A stretch of DNA of 64,000 bases from AC-51 sp963749895 (GTDB lineage Bacteria; Actinomycetota; UBA4738; HRBIN12): the NCBI GenBank assembly GCA_963749895.1, contig CAVVOG010000003.1, positions 1,488,001 through 1,552,000 of the forward strand, given 5' to 3'. Each line of letters starts with the position of its first letter. The stretch's first letter is position 1. Below the pieces are notes generated by a model. The model worked only from the letters and a program-made list of their open reading frames with translations. It was not told the origin of the DNA and made no database searches. This document shows positions 51,778 to 60,126 of the stretch, piece after piece. The position numbers and the translations under genes are program-made.

Positions 51778-52347
51778 TCAGTCCTGCTTGAGCGCCTCGA
51801 CCTCGACCTCGACGGTCACCGTCTTGCCGACGAGCCAACCGCCGGCCTCCAGGGCCATGTTCCAGGTCATGTCCCAGTCCTCGCGCTCGATCGTCGTCGA
51901 GGCGCTGAACCCGGCCGACACCGTGCCGTACGGATCGGTCCCGGTCCCCAGGAACTCGCCCTTGAGCGTCACGGGATTCGTGATGTCCTTGATCGTGAGA
52001 TCGCCGTCGAGCTCGAAGGACGTCCCCCCCGTGTGACGGAACGCGGTGCTCTTGAACGTGATCGACGGGTACCCGTCGACGTTCAGGAAGTCGGGACTCT
52101 TCAGGTGGTTGTCGCGCTGCTCGAGGTTCGACTGCAGGCTCGCGGCCTCGATCGTCACGTCCACCGAGGAGTCCTCGGGACGCTCGCCGATCACGATCGT
52201 GCCCTCCGCCTTGGTGAACCGGCCCCGGGTCTTCGTGAACATGTGCTTGCCGACGAACTCGACGGTCGTGTGTCCCGGGTCGAACGCGTACGTGCCGGCG
52301 GGCGGCAGCTCGACCCCCTGGATCACCCTGGCCTCGGTGGTGGACAT
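51778..52347 (-). CDS. YceI-family lipocalin-like protein, copy 1
   Basis: 189 residues of the YceI fold, a barrel that binds isoprenoids or fatty amides. Visible: PAGTYAFDPGHTTVEFVGKHMFTKTRGRF, SNLEQRDNHLKSPDFLNVDGYPSITFKST, GDLTIKDITNPVTL and EREDWDMTWNMALE. No signal peptide, so cytoplasmic, unlike E. coli YceI. It is divergent from the HxlR regulator with a palindrome and an AT-rich gap between, so probably HxlR-controlled. Copy 2 is at 52838. Confidence 0.9.
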   Translation of the reverse strand: MSTTEARVIQGVELPPAGTYAFDPGHTTVEFVGKHMFTKTRGRFTKAEGTIVIGERPEDSSVDVTIEAASLQSNLEQRDNHLKSPDFLNVDGYPSITFKSTAFRHTGGTSFELDGDLTIKDITNPVTLKGEFLGTGTDPYGTVSAGFSASTTIEREDWDMTWNMALEAGGWLVGKTVTVEVEVEALKQD

Positions 52348-52421
52348 CAGCTCGGACCTCCTGCGGTCTCGGCGGCCGCCGCCCCTCGCGCCGGCCTCTC
52401 GTATGTGCTAACGGAACGGAT

Positions 52422-52444
52422 GTTACTCTCTATTCCAGAGTTAC
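52422..52444. promoter_or_regulatory. Operator-like palindrome between yceI and hxlR
   Basis: GTTACTCT-N7-AGAGTTAC, symmetric except for one base in the right arm, set in an AT-rich island (about 45% AT against a 30% background). It lies 75 bp upstream of the YceI start and 56 bp from the HxlR start. A likely site for the HxlR protein. Confidence 0.5.
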
Positions 52445-52499
52445 TGCAACTTCGGAACCTACGCACCGAACCAGAGCGTCGACCGACTAGGATGAACCC

Positions 52500-52841
52500 A
52501 TGGCCGAGGACCTCGAACAGCCCGTCTGCCGGCACTTCCAGCGTGCGGCCGACCTGGTGGGCAAGCGATGGGTCCCGCAGCTGATCCGGGTCCTCCTGAC
52601 GGGACCCGCCCGCTACACCGACCTCAAGGCAGGCATCCCGCAGATCTCCGACCACCTGCTGTCGGAGCGGCTGAAGGAGCTCGAAGCCGACGATCTCGTC
52701 GTGCGCGAGGTCACGCCGTCGACCCCCGTGCGGATCGAGTACCGGCTCACGGAGCGCGGTCAGGACCTCGCCGCGGTGATCGGTGAGCTCGCGGCCTGGG
52801 CGGAGCGCTGGACGAACGAGCCTGCGAGCTCGACCCGCTAG
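52500..52841 (+). CDS. HxlR-family winged-helix transcriptional regulator
   Basis: 113 residues. HxlR/MarR-type winged helix: CRHFQRAADLVGKRWVPQLIRVLLTGPARYTDL (Cys at the N-terminus, a common redox or electrophile sensor residue), GIPQISDHLLSERLKELEADDLVVRE and YRLTERGQDLAAVIGELAAWAERW. TAGGAT 6 nt before the ATG. The TAG stop and the opposite-strand YceI stop share one CTAG palindrome. Its target is most likely the divergent yceI gene. The single Cys9 could make it peroxide- or aldehyde-responsive, as in other HxlR proteins. Confidence 0.88.
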   Translation: MAEDLEQPVCRHFQRAADLVGKRWVPQLIRVLLTGPARYTDLKAGIPQISDHLLSERLKELEADDLVVREVTPSTPVRIEYRLTERGQDLAAVIGELAAWAERWTNEPASSTR

Positions 52842-53389
52842 CTCTGGAGGAGCGCCGCCACCTCGACCTCGACCGTGACGGTCTTCCCGACCAGGAAACC
52901 GCCCGATTCGACGGCCGCGTTCCAGGTCATGTCCCAGTCCTCCCGCTCGAACCGGGTCACGGCGCTGAACCCCACCGACGTCCGCCCCGAGGGGTCGGTT
53001 CCGACCCCCTGGTACTCGACGGCGAGGGTGACCGGGTTCGTGATGTCCTTGATCGTGAGGTCGCCGTCGAGTTCGAACCGTCGACCGCCGGTGCGGCGGA
53101 TCCCGGCGCTCTCGAAGGTGATCGCGGGGTACGCGCCGACGTCCAGGAAGTCGGGACTCCTGAGGTGATCGTCACGCTGCGTGAGGCTGGTCTTCAGGCT
53201 CGCCGCGTCGATCTCGACCCGGACCGTCGCGTCCTCCGGGTGCTCCGCCACCTGGATCGTGCCTGAGAACGCCAGGAACCGGCCGCGGGTCTTCGTGAAC
53301 AGGTGCGTGCCGATGAATTCGACGGACGAGTGAGCCTCGTCGAAGACGTACGTCCCGCCGGGCGGGAGCTCGACCCCGTCGACGTTCAT
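52838..53389 (-). CDS. YceI-family lipocalin-like protein, copy 2
   Basis: 183 residues, clearly paralogous to the copy at 51778 (GTYVFDEAHSSVEFIGTHLFTKTRGRF, TSLTQRDDHLRSPDFLDVGAYPAITFES, GDLTIKDITNPVTL). It is cytoplasmic by sequence. Its ATG overlaps the RTX-like gene stop (ATGA), and that gene overlaps the aminotransferase stop (GTGA), so the three form one tightly coupled operon. Its 3' end meets hxlR. Confidence 0.88.
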   Translation of the reverse strand: MNVDGVELPPGGTYVFDEAHSSVEFIGTHLFTKTRGRFLAFSGTIQVAEHPEDATVRVEIDAASLKTSLTQRDDHLRSPDFLDVGAYPAITFESAGIRRTGGRRFELDGDLTIKDITNPVTLAVEYQGVGTDPSGRTSVGFSAVTRFEREDWDMTWNAAVESGGFLVGKTVTVEVEVAALLQS

Positions 53390-53892
53390 CGCGGGAGCGG
53401 ACCCTTGCCGTCCCAGCCACCGCACACCTTCGGCTGGTCCTGTAGGTACTCGAAGTTGACCCGCGTGTCGCCGTGGTCGAGGTTGTAGCCGTCCTGACCG
53501 GGACCGCCGTCCAGCACGTCGCCTCCCTTGCCGTCGCGGCCGTTCATGCACATGTCGTCGCCTCGGCCGCCGAGCAGTCGATCCTTGCCGTAGAAGTCGA
53601 CGAAGGTGTCGGCGCCCGCAGAGCCCTTGAGGACGTCGTCGCCGCGGCCCCCGTCGAGGACGTCGTCGCCGCGGCCCCCGATCAGCAGATCGTTCCCGCC
53701 CCGGCCGTCCAGGACGTCGTCGCCGCCCTTGCCGCAGATCACGTCGCGTCCCGACGTGCCCACGAGCTCGTCCGGCCCGGGCGTCCCCTCGACCGTGCAG
53801 GTCGGCGTCCCGCCCAGGCTGGCCGGAACCGCGAACGCCGCCCCCGCCACCACCGCGGCGGCGAGGACGGCGACACGGACGGCTCGGGTCAC
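53386..53892 (-). CDS. Secreted RTX/hemolysin-type calcium-binding repeat protein
   Basis: 168 residues. Signal peptide (RVAVLAAAVVAGAAFAVPASLGG), then RTX nonapeptides GGxGxDxLxG/GGRGDDVLDG repeated about six to seven times (residues 45-120), each binding calcium in a beta-roll. Three Cys are present (CTVEG, VICGKGG, VCGGWDG). GTG start overlaps the aminotransferase stop. The repeats give a short run of near-identical DNA. Export via a type I system is not required because of the Sec signal peptide. Confidence 0.82.
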   Translation of the reverse strand: MTRAVRVAVLAAAVVAGAAFAVPASLGGTPTCTVEGTPGPDELVGTSGRDVICGKGGDDVLDGRGGNDLLIGGRGDDVLDGGRGDDVLKGSAGADTFVDFYGKDRLLGGRGDDMCMNGRDGKGGDVLDGGPGQDGYNLDHGDTRVNFEYLQDQPKVCGGWDGKGPLPR

Positions 53893-55208
53893 GCGCCGAC
53901 CGCCTCGTCGGCGATCGCGAGCGCCTCGTCGATGATCTCGAAGCCCTCCGCGAGCTGCTCCTCGGTGATGCTGAGCGGCGGGTTCGTGTGGATCACGTTC
54001 CACCGGACGAACGTGAACAACCCCTTCTCCAGGAGCTTCGCGTTCACGGCGGCCATCACCTCGTTCGTCACGTTGTACGGAGACATCGGCGTGTTCGTCA
54101 CGGGATCGGAGACGAGCTCCAAGATCCCGAACAGCCCGATGTTGCGGTGCAGACCGACGCTCGGGTGCTTCGCCGCCAGCTCCTCGTGGTGCCGACGCAT
54201 CACGGGCTCCAGGCGCTTCGCGTTGCCGATCAGGTCGTCCTGCTCGAGCACGTCGATCGCCGCCAGCGCGGCCGCGCACGACATCGGGTGCGAGTTGTAC
54301 GTCAGCCCACCGAAGAAGACCGTGTCCTCGAAGTGCTCCGCGATCCACGGGGCGATGCCGACCGCACCGAGCGGCAGGTAGCTCGACGTGAGCCCCTTCG
54401 CGCTCGTGATCAGGTCGGGCACGACGTCCCAGTGGTCAACCGCGAACCACTCGCCGGTCCGCCCGAACCCACACATCACCTCATCGGCGATCATCACGAT
54501 CCCGTGCCGCGTGCACAGCTCGCGGACGCCCTGGAGGTACCCGTCAGGCGGGATCAAGATCCCGTTGGTCCCGGTGACCGGCTCCAGGATGAACGCGGCG
54601 ATCGACCCGGGTCCTTCGAGCATGATCTGCTCTTCGAGCCGGTCGAGCGCCTGCTCGGCGGTCTCCTCGGGGCGGTCGGGCCCGTGGTACGGGTCGAACA
54701 CCCGGACGATCCCGGGAACGGGTGGGGACTCGTTGGCCCAGCGCCGTGGGTCGCCGGTCAGGTTGATCGTGAGGTACGTGGCGCCGTGGTAGGCGCGGTA
54801 GCGGACCATCACCTTCTGACGGCCGGTCACCATCTTCGCCATGCGGATCGCGTTCTCGTTCGCCTCGGCGCCGCCGAGCGTGAAGAACGATTTCTCGAGG
54901 TCACCGGGCCACAGCTCGGCGAGCTTCTGACCGAGCACGGCACGGGTCTCGAACGCGGCGAAGGGCGTGATGTACGGGAGCGTCTCCCCCTGCTTCTGGA
55001 TCGCGTCCATCACCCGCTTGTCGCCGTGGCCGATGTTGACGCCCATCAGCTGCGAGTTGAAGTCGAGGTAGCGCTTCCCGTCGGCGGTGTAGAAGTAGAC
55101 GCCCTCCGCCCGCTCGACGGGCAGCGGCATGATCTTCGACTGCGCCGACCAGTCGTACAGGGTGTAGCGCTTCGAGAGCTGGACGATCTCCTCGGCGGAC
55201 AGACCCAT
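53889..55208 (-). CDS. Class III PLP aminotransferase (omega-amino acid:pyruvate type)
   Basis: 439 residues. Fold type I class III: GVYFYTADGKRYLDFNSQLMGVNIGHG, FFTLGGAEANENAIRMAK (phosphate-binding SGxEA-like), ILIPPDGYLQGVRELC, MIADEVMCGFGRTGEWFA, and PLP Lys in LITSAKGLTSSYLPLGAV. Close to taurine:pyruvate or beta-alanine aminotransferases; no fold clue fixes the donor. ATG 55208 is 7 nt after AAGGAC, preferred to GTG 55217. First gene of the operon with the RTX and YceI genes. Confidence 0.9.
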   Translation of the reverse strand: MGLSAEEIVQLSKRYTLYDWSAQSKIMPLPVERAEGVYFYTADGKRYLDFNSQLMGVNIGHGDKRVMDAIQKQGETLPYITPFAAFETRAVLGQKLAELWPGDLEKSFFTLGGAEANENAIRMAKMVTGRQKVMVRYRAYHGATYLTINLTGDPRRWANESPPVPGIVRVFDPYHGPDRPEETAEQALDRLEEQIMLEGPGSIAAFILEPVTGTNGILIPPDGYLQGVRELCTRHGIVMIADEVMCGFGRTGEWFAVDHWDVVPDLITSAKGLTSSYLPLGAVGIAPWIAEHFEDTVFFGGLTYNSHPMSCAAALAAIDVLEQDDLIGNAKRLEPVMRRHHEELAAKHPSVGLHRNIGLFGILELVSDPVTNTPMSPYNVTNEVMAAVNAKLLEKGLFTFVRWNVIHTNPPLSITEEQLAEGFEIIDEALAIADEAVGA

Positions 55209-55326
55209 CGTTCCCACGTCCTTTCTCCGTCACGTGGCCGGGTGCGTCGAACGGCCTCGACCCACGGCATCTTCCCAGACCACCTGCGTCGAGCGTTCCT
55301 CCGGAGTGCCGGCGAGCCGGTCCGGC

Positions 55327-56574
55327 TCAGCCGCGATCGTCGCGGACGAGCGCGCCGCCCTTGACGACGAACCGCACGTCTTCGACCAGTCGCACGTCGG
55401 CCGATGGATCGCCGGCGACCGCGATCAGATCCGCGAACGACCCGGGGGCGATCGAGCCCACGCGGTCCTGCCAGCCCATCAGCTCCGCCGACCAGCGCGT
55501 CGCGCTCTGCAGCGCCTTCGCGTCGGAGATGCCGCCGTAGCGGACGTAGTAGGCGAGGTTCTTCGCGATGTCGCGGTGCGGGAAGATCCCGCAGTCGGTC
55601 CCGTTCGCGATCTTCACGCCCGCCGCGACCGCCTTGCCGAACCCGGCCCGCTGCTCGTCGTTCGTCCACTCGGTCTTGCGGATCGTCTCGGCCGAGTAGC
55701 GGGCCCGCTGCGCGGGCTCGAGCATGTAGTCGCCGTCGTACATGTCGGCCACCAGGTACGTGCCGCGATCGGCCATCAGCTCGATCGCCTCGTCGTCCAT
55801 CAAGGAGCCGTGCTCGATCGAGCGGGCGCCGGCGCGGACCGCGCGCTTGATCCCCACGGCGCCGTGGGCGTGACACGCGACGTGGGTGCCCGCGAGCTCC
55901 GCCTCCTCGACGGCGGCGCGCAGCTCGTCCTCGGTGAACTCGGGCAAGCCCGGATCCGTGCCGCTGGTCAGCACGGCACCCGTCGCGATGATCTTGATGA
56001 AGTCTGCGCCGTACCGCAGGATCTGCCGGACGTTCGCCCGCATCTGATCGACCCCGGTCGTGACCCCGAACCGGAGCTCACGCGGGACGACGGCGTCGAC
56101 GTCGGGCGCGAGCCCGGTCACGTCCCCCCCGCCACCCGGACAGGTCACGTAGGCCCCGGCACACATCATCCGCGGCCCCTCGACCGTCCCGTCCTCGATC
56201 GCGTCACGCAGCGCGACGTCGGCGAACGCCCGGAACGTGCCGATGTCCCGCACCGTCGTGACGCCCGCATGGAGCGCCTCGCGAGCGTTGCGGACCCCGC
56301 TCAGGACCTCCTGGGCGCCGGAGCGCTCCACGAGCGACGAGTACCCCTGCCCGGAGTCGAGCTCACCGATCAGGTGGCAGTGCATGTCCATCAGGCCCGG
56401 GAGCAGCGAGTACCCCGACAGGTCTACACGCGCCACGTCGGACGGGACGTCGCCGGTCGAGACCACGGCCTCGATCCGGTCGCCGTCGACCAGGACCGCA
56501 CGCCCCTCGAGCATGCGACCGTTCACGCTGTCGAACACACGGTCGGAGACGTAGGCGGTGCGAGAGGTGGTCAT
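55327..56574 (-). CDS. Metal-dependent amidohydrolase (imidazolonepropionase-like)
   Basis: 415 residues. Amidohydrolase-superfamily barrel with LLPGLMDMHCHLIGE (HxH metal motif), GVTTVRDIGTF, THVACHAHGAVGIKRAVRAGARSIEHGSL (two more metal His), and KIANGTDCGIFPH (metal Asp). The IEHG and VKIANGTD motifs fit the HutI-like/Xaa-Pro dipeptidase group of secondary amidohydrolases. It is an aryldialkylphosphatase-like or peptide-hydrolysing candidate; not determinable here. Upstream 109 bp is separated from the aminotransferase operon. Confidence 0.88.
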   Translation of the reverse strand: MTTSRTAYVSDRVFDSVNGRMLEGRAVLVDGDRIEAVVSTGDVPSDVARVDLSGYSLLPGLMDMHCHLIGELDSGQGYSSLVERSGAQEVLSGVRNAREALHAGVTTVRDIGTFRAFADVALRDAIEDGTVEGPRMMCAGAYVTCPGGGGDVTGLAPDVDAVVPRELRFGVTTGVDQMRANVRQILRYGADFIKIIATGAVLTSGTDPGLPEFTEDELRAAVEEAELAGTHVACHAHGAVGIKRAVRAGARSIEHGSLMDDEAIELMADRGTYLVADMYDGDYMLEPAQRARYSAETIRKTEWTNDEQRAGFGKAVAAGVKIANGTDCGIFPHRDIAKNLAYYVRYGGISDAKALQSATRWSAELMGWQDRVGSIAPGSFADLIAVAGDPSADVRLVEDVRFVVKGGALVRDDRG

Positions 56575-56806
56575 CGGGTCGCGAGGATACCCCCGTCCTC
56601 GTCCGAACGGCCGGGCAGGAATCGACCAACGGTCGGTACGCCCGCGGCCTCGGACGGGCCGATACCTGAGTCGTGGTACGTGACGGCTCCCTCTCCGGCC
56701 TCCGAACCACCGATCGCCGCAACGCGATCACGACGGCGCCCGCGACCGAGGTCGACGTGGCGCCGTCCGTGTTCGCGGCCGGCACGGCGACGCGCCGCTG
56801 AGCCGC

Positions 56807-57586
56807 TCAGGCCCGCTCGAGGCGACGAAGCCACGTCTCGCAGGTCGACACGAGCTCGGGCGCGTCGAACGACCGCTCGTGGCCCGCGTGCACGCGGCGG
56901 ACCTGGGGCGCCATCGCCCGCAGCCGCTCGAGCGACGTGGCCATCGCCTCGGCGTCGTCCCAGCTCAACGCCGCATCGACGTAGACCGCGTCGCCGCTGA
57001 ACAAGGTCCCGGTCGCCTCCTCGAACAGGCAAGCGGAACCCGCGGTGTGACCGGGCGTGTGCAGCACCGTGAACCGCCGGTCCCCCAGGTCGATGACGTC
57101 GCCCTCATCGAGCAAGGTCGTCGGCTCCGCGCCCGGGGTCACCCACCCGCCGAGGTCGAACCCCGGCGAGGGGATCGCACGGACGATCAGCTCGGGCACC
57201 GGCGCCCCGTAGTACTCGAACATCTCCTCGGCGCCCTCAGGGAAGTCCCGGCGTCGGATCCTCATCGGGTACGGGGCCCGGGTCATCGAGACGTCGTCAC
57301 GGTGGACGCGCCGATCCTCGAACTCGTGCAGGCTGCCGACGTGGTCGAAATGGCCGTGGGTCGCGACGGCGATCACCGCGTCGGATCCGACCAGCACGTC
57401 GACGGCGGGGCGCAGCGGCCCGATCCCGTTGGCGGAGTCGACCACGAGGTCCGCGTCACGGCCGGGCACCTGCCAGACGTTCGACACGAGCAGATCGTCG
57501 ACGTGCGGCTCCCATAGGCGCGTCACGCCCTCGCCGGCGTCTTCGGCACGGAACCACGGGTGGGCGACGGGGAGATCGGCGCTCAC
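56807..57586 (-). CDS. MBL-fold metallo-hydrolase
   Basis: 259 residues. Metallo-beta-lactamase fold: AVATHGHFDHVGSLHEF (HxHxDH), VLHTPGHTAGSACLF (third His), LFSGDAVYVD (metal Asp) and HAGHERSF (last His). A general hydrolase; the substrate is unknown, glyoxalase II, lactonase or sulfatase-like activities are all possible. GTG start at 57586 overlaps the stop of the PLP decarboxylase-like gene in a GTGA, so the two enzymes are made together. The overlap points to consecutive steps on one metabolite. Confidence 0.88.
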   Translation of the reverse strand: MSADLPVAHPWFRAEDAGEGVTRLWEPHVDDLLVSNVWQVPGRDADLVVDSANGIGPLRPAVDVLVGSDAVIAVATHGHFDHVGSLHEFEDRRVHRDDVSMTRAPYPMRIRRRDFPEGAEEMFEYYGAPVPELIVRAIPSPGFDLGGWVTPGAEPTTLLDEGDVIDLGDRRFTVLHTPGHTAGSACLFEEATGTLFSGDAVYVDAALSWDDAEAMATSLERLRAMAPQVRRVHAGHERSFDAPELVSTCETWLRRLERA

Positions 57587-58821
57587 GCTCGCTCCTGGAA
57601 GAAGACCGCCTGGACCGGCGGGCGAAGGCAGTGGTCGCTGGACATCGAGGCGTTGTAGCTGCCGACCCCGAGCAGGGCGACGACGTCGCCCTCCGCGATG
57701 TCCGGCAGCGGGTAGTCCTCGGCGAACAGGTCGTTGCCCTCGTTGATGTGGCCGCTCACCGTGACCGGGCGTGTCGGCTCTGCGTCGGCTGCCCGGCACA
57801 GGACGACGTCGAGCAACGCCCCGTACACGAAATGTTCGCACGCCTGGTTCCAGCCGGTGTCGAGCCCCGCGAACACGGAGCCCTCCCGCTCCTCGACCGT
57901 CACGACCTCGGCCAGGAGCACCGCGCACTCCTTCACCAGGAAGTCGCCGGGTTCGGTCGCGACCCTGACCCCGAGCGGCCCGAGATGCTCGGCGAGGATC
58001 GCCGCCCACGCGGTCAGATCGAGCGGCTCGTCGCCGGCGCGCTGCGGCACGCCCATCCCGCCGCCCGTGTTCACCTCGGAGATCGGGCAGCCGGCGTCTT
58101 GGAGGCGGCGCGTCATCGTGGCCACCCGCCGAACCGTCTCGTCGAACACCGGGAGCTCGTCGGTGAGGTACCCGTCTCCCACGTGGAAGTGCACGGTGTC
58201 CAGGGTCAGATCGTGGCGACGTGCGATCGCGAGCGCTTCGTCGAGCTGCTCGTCGTAGATGCCGAACTTCGTCGGCTTCTCCCCCGTGTAGAAGGTCTCG
58301 CCCCCTCCCGCGAAGGACGCGCCGATCCTCGGGTTCACGCGGATCCCCACCGAGGACCCCCGGGCCCGCCGGCCCACGCGGTCGAGCTGACTGAGGAGAT
58401 CCACGTTGAGATGGACGCCGTGGCCGAGGATCACGTCCAGGTCGCGTTCGGACAGGTTCGTCCCCGTGTAGCTGATGTCCGGCGCGTGCCAGCCGTGACG
58501 GAGCGCCCACTCGACCTCGCCCGGGGAGCACACGTCGATCCCCACGAACGGGCACCGCTCGCGCAGGAACGACAACAGCTGTGGCTCACGTTGCGCCTTG
58601 AGCGCCAGACGAACGAGCCCATCGAGGCCCGCCGTCGCGAGCGCGTCGCGCAGGGCGGTCGACTGCTCATCGACGCGGGTCAGGTCGTGGGCGTACACAG
58701 GGGTGCCGTGGGCGCGCGCGATCTCCTCGGCATCGTGGCCGGCGACGTGCAGACGCCCTGCACGAACGTCCAGCCCGGGGCGAGACCACCACGTCCGAGC
58801 GTCGATCGAGGCCTGCTCCAC
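57583..58821 (-). CDS. PLP-dependent decarboxylase-fold protein (LysA/ODC alanine-racemase-like family), altered active site
   Basis: 412 residues. Fold III PLP barrel: TPVYAHDLTRVDE, PLP Lys in VRLALKAQREPQLL (usual ALKAN becomes ALKAQ), FGIYDEQLDEAL, HFHVGDGYLTDE (usual HIGSQ), NTGGGMGVPQRAG and EPGDFLVKECAVLLAEV (usual EPGR; Arg to Asp). The catalytic Cys of the C-E-x-x-D motif is replaced, reading SGHINEGNDLF. So diaminopimelate or ornithine decarboxylation is unlikely; a related racemase or decarboxylase is more plausible. GTG start, 7 nt after TAGCCT. Confidence 0.78.
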   Translation of the reverse strand: MEQASIDARTWWSRPGLDVRAGRLHVAGHDAEEIARAHGTPVYAHDLTRVDEQSTALRDALATAGLDGLVRLALKAQREPQLLSFLRERCPFVGIDVCSPGEVEWALRHGWHAPDISYTGTNLSERDLDVILGHGVHLNVDLLSQLDRVGRRARGSSVGIRVNPRIGASFAGGGETFYTGEKPTKFGIYDEQLDEALAIARRHDLTLDTVHFHVGDGYLTDELPVFDETVRRVATMTRRLQDAGCPISEVNTGGGMGVPQRAGDEPLDLTAWAAILAEHLGPLGVRVATEPGDFLVKECAVLLAEVVTVEEREGSVFAGLDTGWNQACEHFVYGALLDVVLCRAADAEPTRPVTVSGHINEGNDLFAEDYPLPDIAEGDVVALLGVGSYNASMSSDHCLRPPVQAVFFQERA

Positions 58822-58843
58822 AACGCGCAGGCTACCCGTCCGC

Positions 58844-59254
58844 TCAGGCCATGTCGTGCTCGGGGGCACGGACGTCGCGCATCGCCAGCACCCCCGCCGC
58901 GAGGCCGAGCGCACCCGCCAGCAGCGAGACCCAGATCCCACCCGCGGTCTCGGCGCCGGCCGCGACGGCATCGGTCCGGGTCATCCCCCACAACGACGCC
59001 ACCGCCAGGACGAGGGCGCACAGGGTGAACAGAGCGTTCATCGCACGGCGGATCCGCGGATCCGACATCAGCACCGACGCGGCCCCGAACACGAAGAGGC
59101 CCAGCGCCATCGCGAGCGCAAGCGTCCCCGAGACGTCGGCCGTGCCCCGGTAGATCGCCTCGGGCGTCTCCCACCAATCGGCGAACACGCCCAGCAACCC
59201 GATCACGCCGGCCACCGCGGCGGCGACCCCCGGGAAGTAGATCTTCTGCTCCAC
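58844..59254 (-). CDS. Four-TM hypothetical membrane protein
   Basis: 136 residues with four predicted TM helices (KIYFPGVAAAVAGVIGLLG, TLALAMALGLFVFGAASVL, ALFTLCALVLAVASLWG, GGIWVSLLAGALGLAAGVLAM). Short loops contain FADWWETPE and SDPRIRRAMN. No family can be named. GTG start at 59254 chosen; an ATG at 59290 adds twelve residues without a hydrophobic core. Immediately upstream of the PLP-decarboxylase-like gene on the same strand. Confidence 0.6.
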   Translation of the reverse strand: MEQKIYFPGVAAAVAGVIGLLGVFADWWETPEAIYRGTADVSGTLALAMALGLFVFGAASVLMSDPRIRRAMNALFTLCALVLAVASLWGMTRTDAVAAGAETAGGIWVSLLAGALGLAAGVLAMRDVRAPEHDMA

Positions 59255-59339
59255 GATGCAACCCCCACGAAAGGACGGGAACCAGCGCATCGTCGCAGCC
59301 GCGTGGGGGCGGTTCAAACACCGGGGCCCCATGAAGAAC

Positions 59340-59361
59340 GCCGCGGGACGGAACCCGCGGC
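59340..59361 (-). terminator. Terminator after tRNA-Ala
   Basis: GCCGCGGG-ACGGAA-CCCGCGGC, an 8-bp GC stem followed on the minus strand by GTTCTTC, lies 7 bp past the tRNA. Likely ends the tRNA transcript. Confidence 0.6.
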
Positions 59362-59368
59362 GCGTCGG

Positions 59369-59442
59369 TGGAGGTGATCGGATTTGAACCGACGACCCCT
59401 GCCGTGCGAAGGCAGTGCTCTACCGGGCTGAGCTACACCCCC
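59369..59442 (-). tRNA. tRNA-Ala (anticodon CGC)
   Basis: Complete cloverleaf on the minus strand: acceptor GGGGGTG with CACCTCC including the G3-U70 wobble that is the alanine identity element, D-arm GCTC...GAGC, anticodon stem CTGCC with GGCAG around TTCGCAC (anticodon CGC), T-arm GTCGG...CCGAT around TTCAAAT, discriminator A. The encoded 3' end is ACC then G, so CCA is added post-transcriptionally. Reads codon GCG. Confidence 0.95.
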
Positions 59443-59480
59443 GAGGTCCTGAAGCGTAGCAGAGGGTCCCGGCCGCCCCG

Positions 59481-60119
59481 CTAGGCCTCGTCACCGCGCA
59501 CGAGACGGGCATGACGATCCAACGCACCGCGCAGTTCACGCTGGACGAACGCGACCGAGAGATCGCCACGCGTCTTCTCGATCAGCGACCGCGCGACGTC
59601 GGTCGAGCGTCGTAGGTTCATCGTGATCGCGTCCGGGTAGTCCATCGTCACGAGCAGGCCGTAGAGGTCCTCCATCGTCGTCAGGACCGTCTCGGCGCGA
59701 TCGATCTCGCCGGCCTTCATGAGATCCAGCACGTGCCGGCGCCCTTCGCCGATCGCCTCCGCGATGCCGTTGAGGTACGGCGCTTCCCCGACGCCGAGAT
59801 CCTGTGCAGACGGGAACCCTTCCTCCGCGATCAGGCTGAACGTCAGATGCGCCTCGGCGTACTCCTTCTCCGCATCGAGCAGGTACCCGGCGTACCGCAC
59901 GTCAGGGAACCCCTCGACACCCTGGAGCCCCTCGCTCAACGCCCCCCACGACTCGGCGATGAGCTCCTTCGCGAGATCGAACTCGCCGCGGTGGATCGCG
60001 CGTATCGCGTTCGCGCTGGCCCGGATCGACCGACGAGCGGTCGGGATCGCGGTCTCACGGGCTCGGGTCTTCTCGTCGAAGCGCGCCCGAAGGTCCTGCC
60101 CCAGCGCCTCGAGGTCCAT
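59481..60119 (-). CDS. Translin-family protein
   Basis: 212 residues, nearly all helical. The N-terminal part (LEALGQDLRARFDEKTRARETAIPTARRSIRASANAIRAIHRGEF) and central EAPYLNGIAEAIGEGRRHVLDLMKAGEIDRAE match translin/TRAX, the family annotated in archaea and some bacteria as haloacid dehalogenase-like by error. In eukaryotes translin binds single-stranded DNA/RNA and TRAX is an RNase; a nucleic-acid role is likely, but the function in bacteria is unknown. It starts 7 bp after the SepX/GlpR-like gene on the same strand. Confidence 0.8.
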   Translation of the reverse strand: MDLEALGQDLRARFDEKTRARETAIPTARRSIRASANAIRAIHRGEFDLAKELIAESWGALSEGLQGVEGFPDVRYAGYLLDAEKEYAEAHLTFSLIAEEGFPSAQDLGVGEAPYLNGIAEAIGEGRRHVLDLMKAGEIDRAETVLTTMEDLYGLLVTMDYPDAITMNLRRSTDVARSLIEKTRGDLSVAFVQRELRGALDRHARLVRGDEA

Positions 60120-60126
60120 CCGGCGC

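Noticed and set aside
56668..56802. A possible 40-residue plus-strand ORF with GTG start in the 232-bp gap between two minus-strand genes
   Set aside because: No ribosome site, no hydrophobic or family features and a short length; the gap otherwise shows nothing clear.
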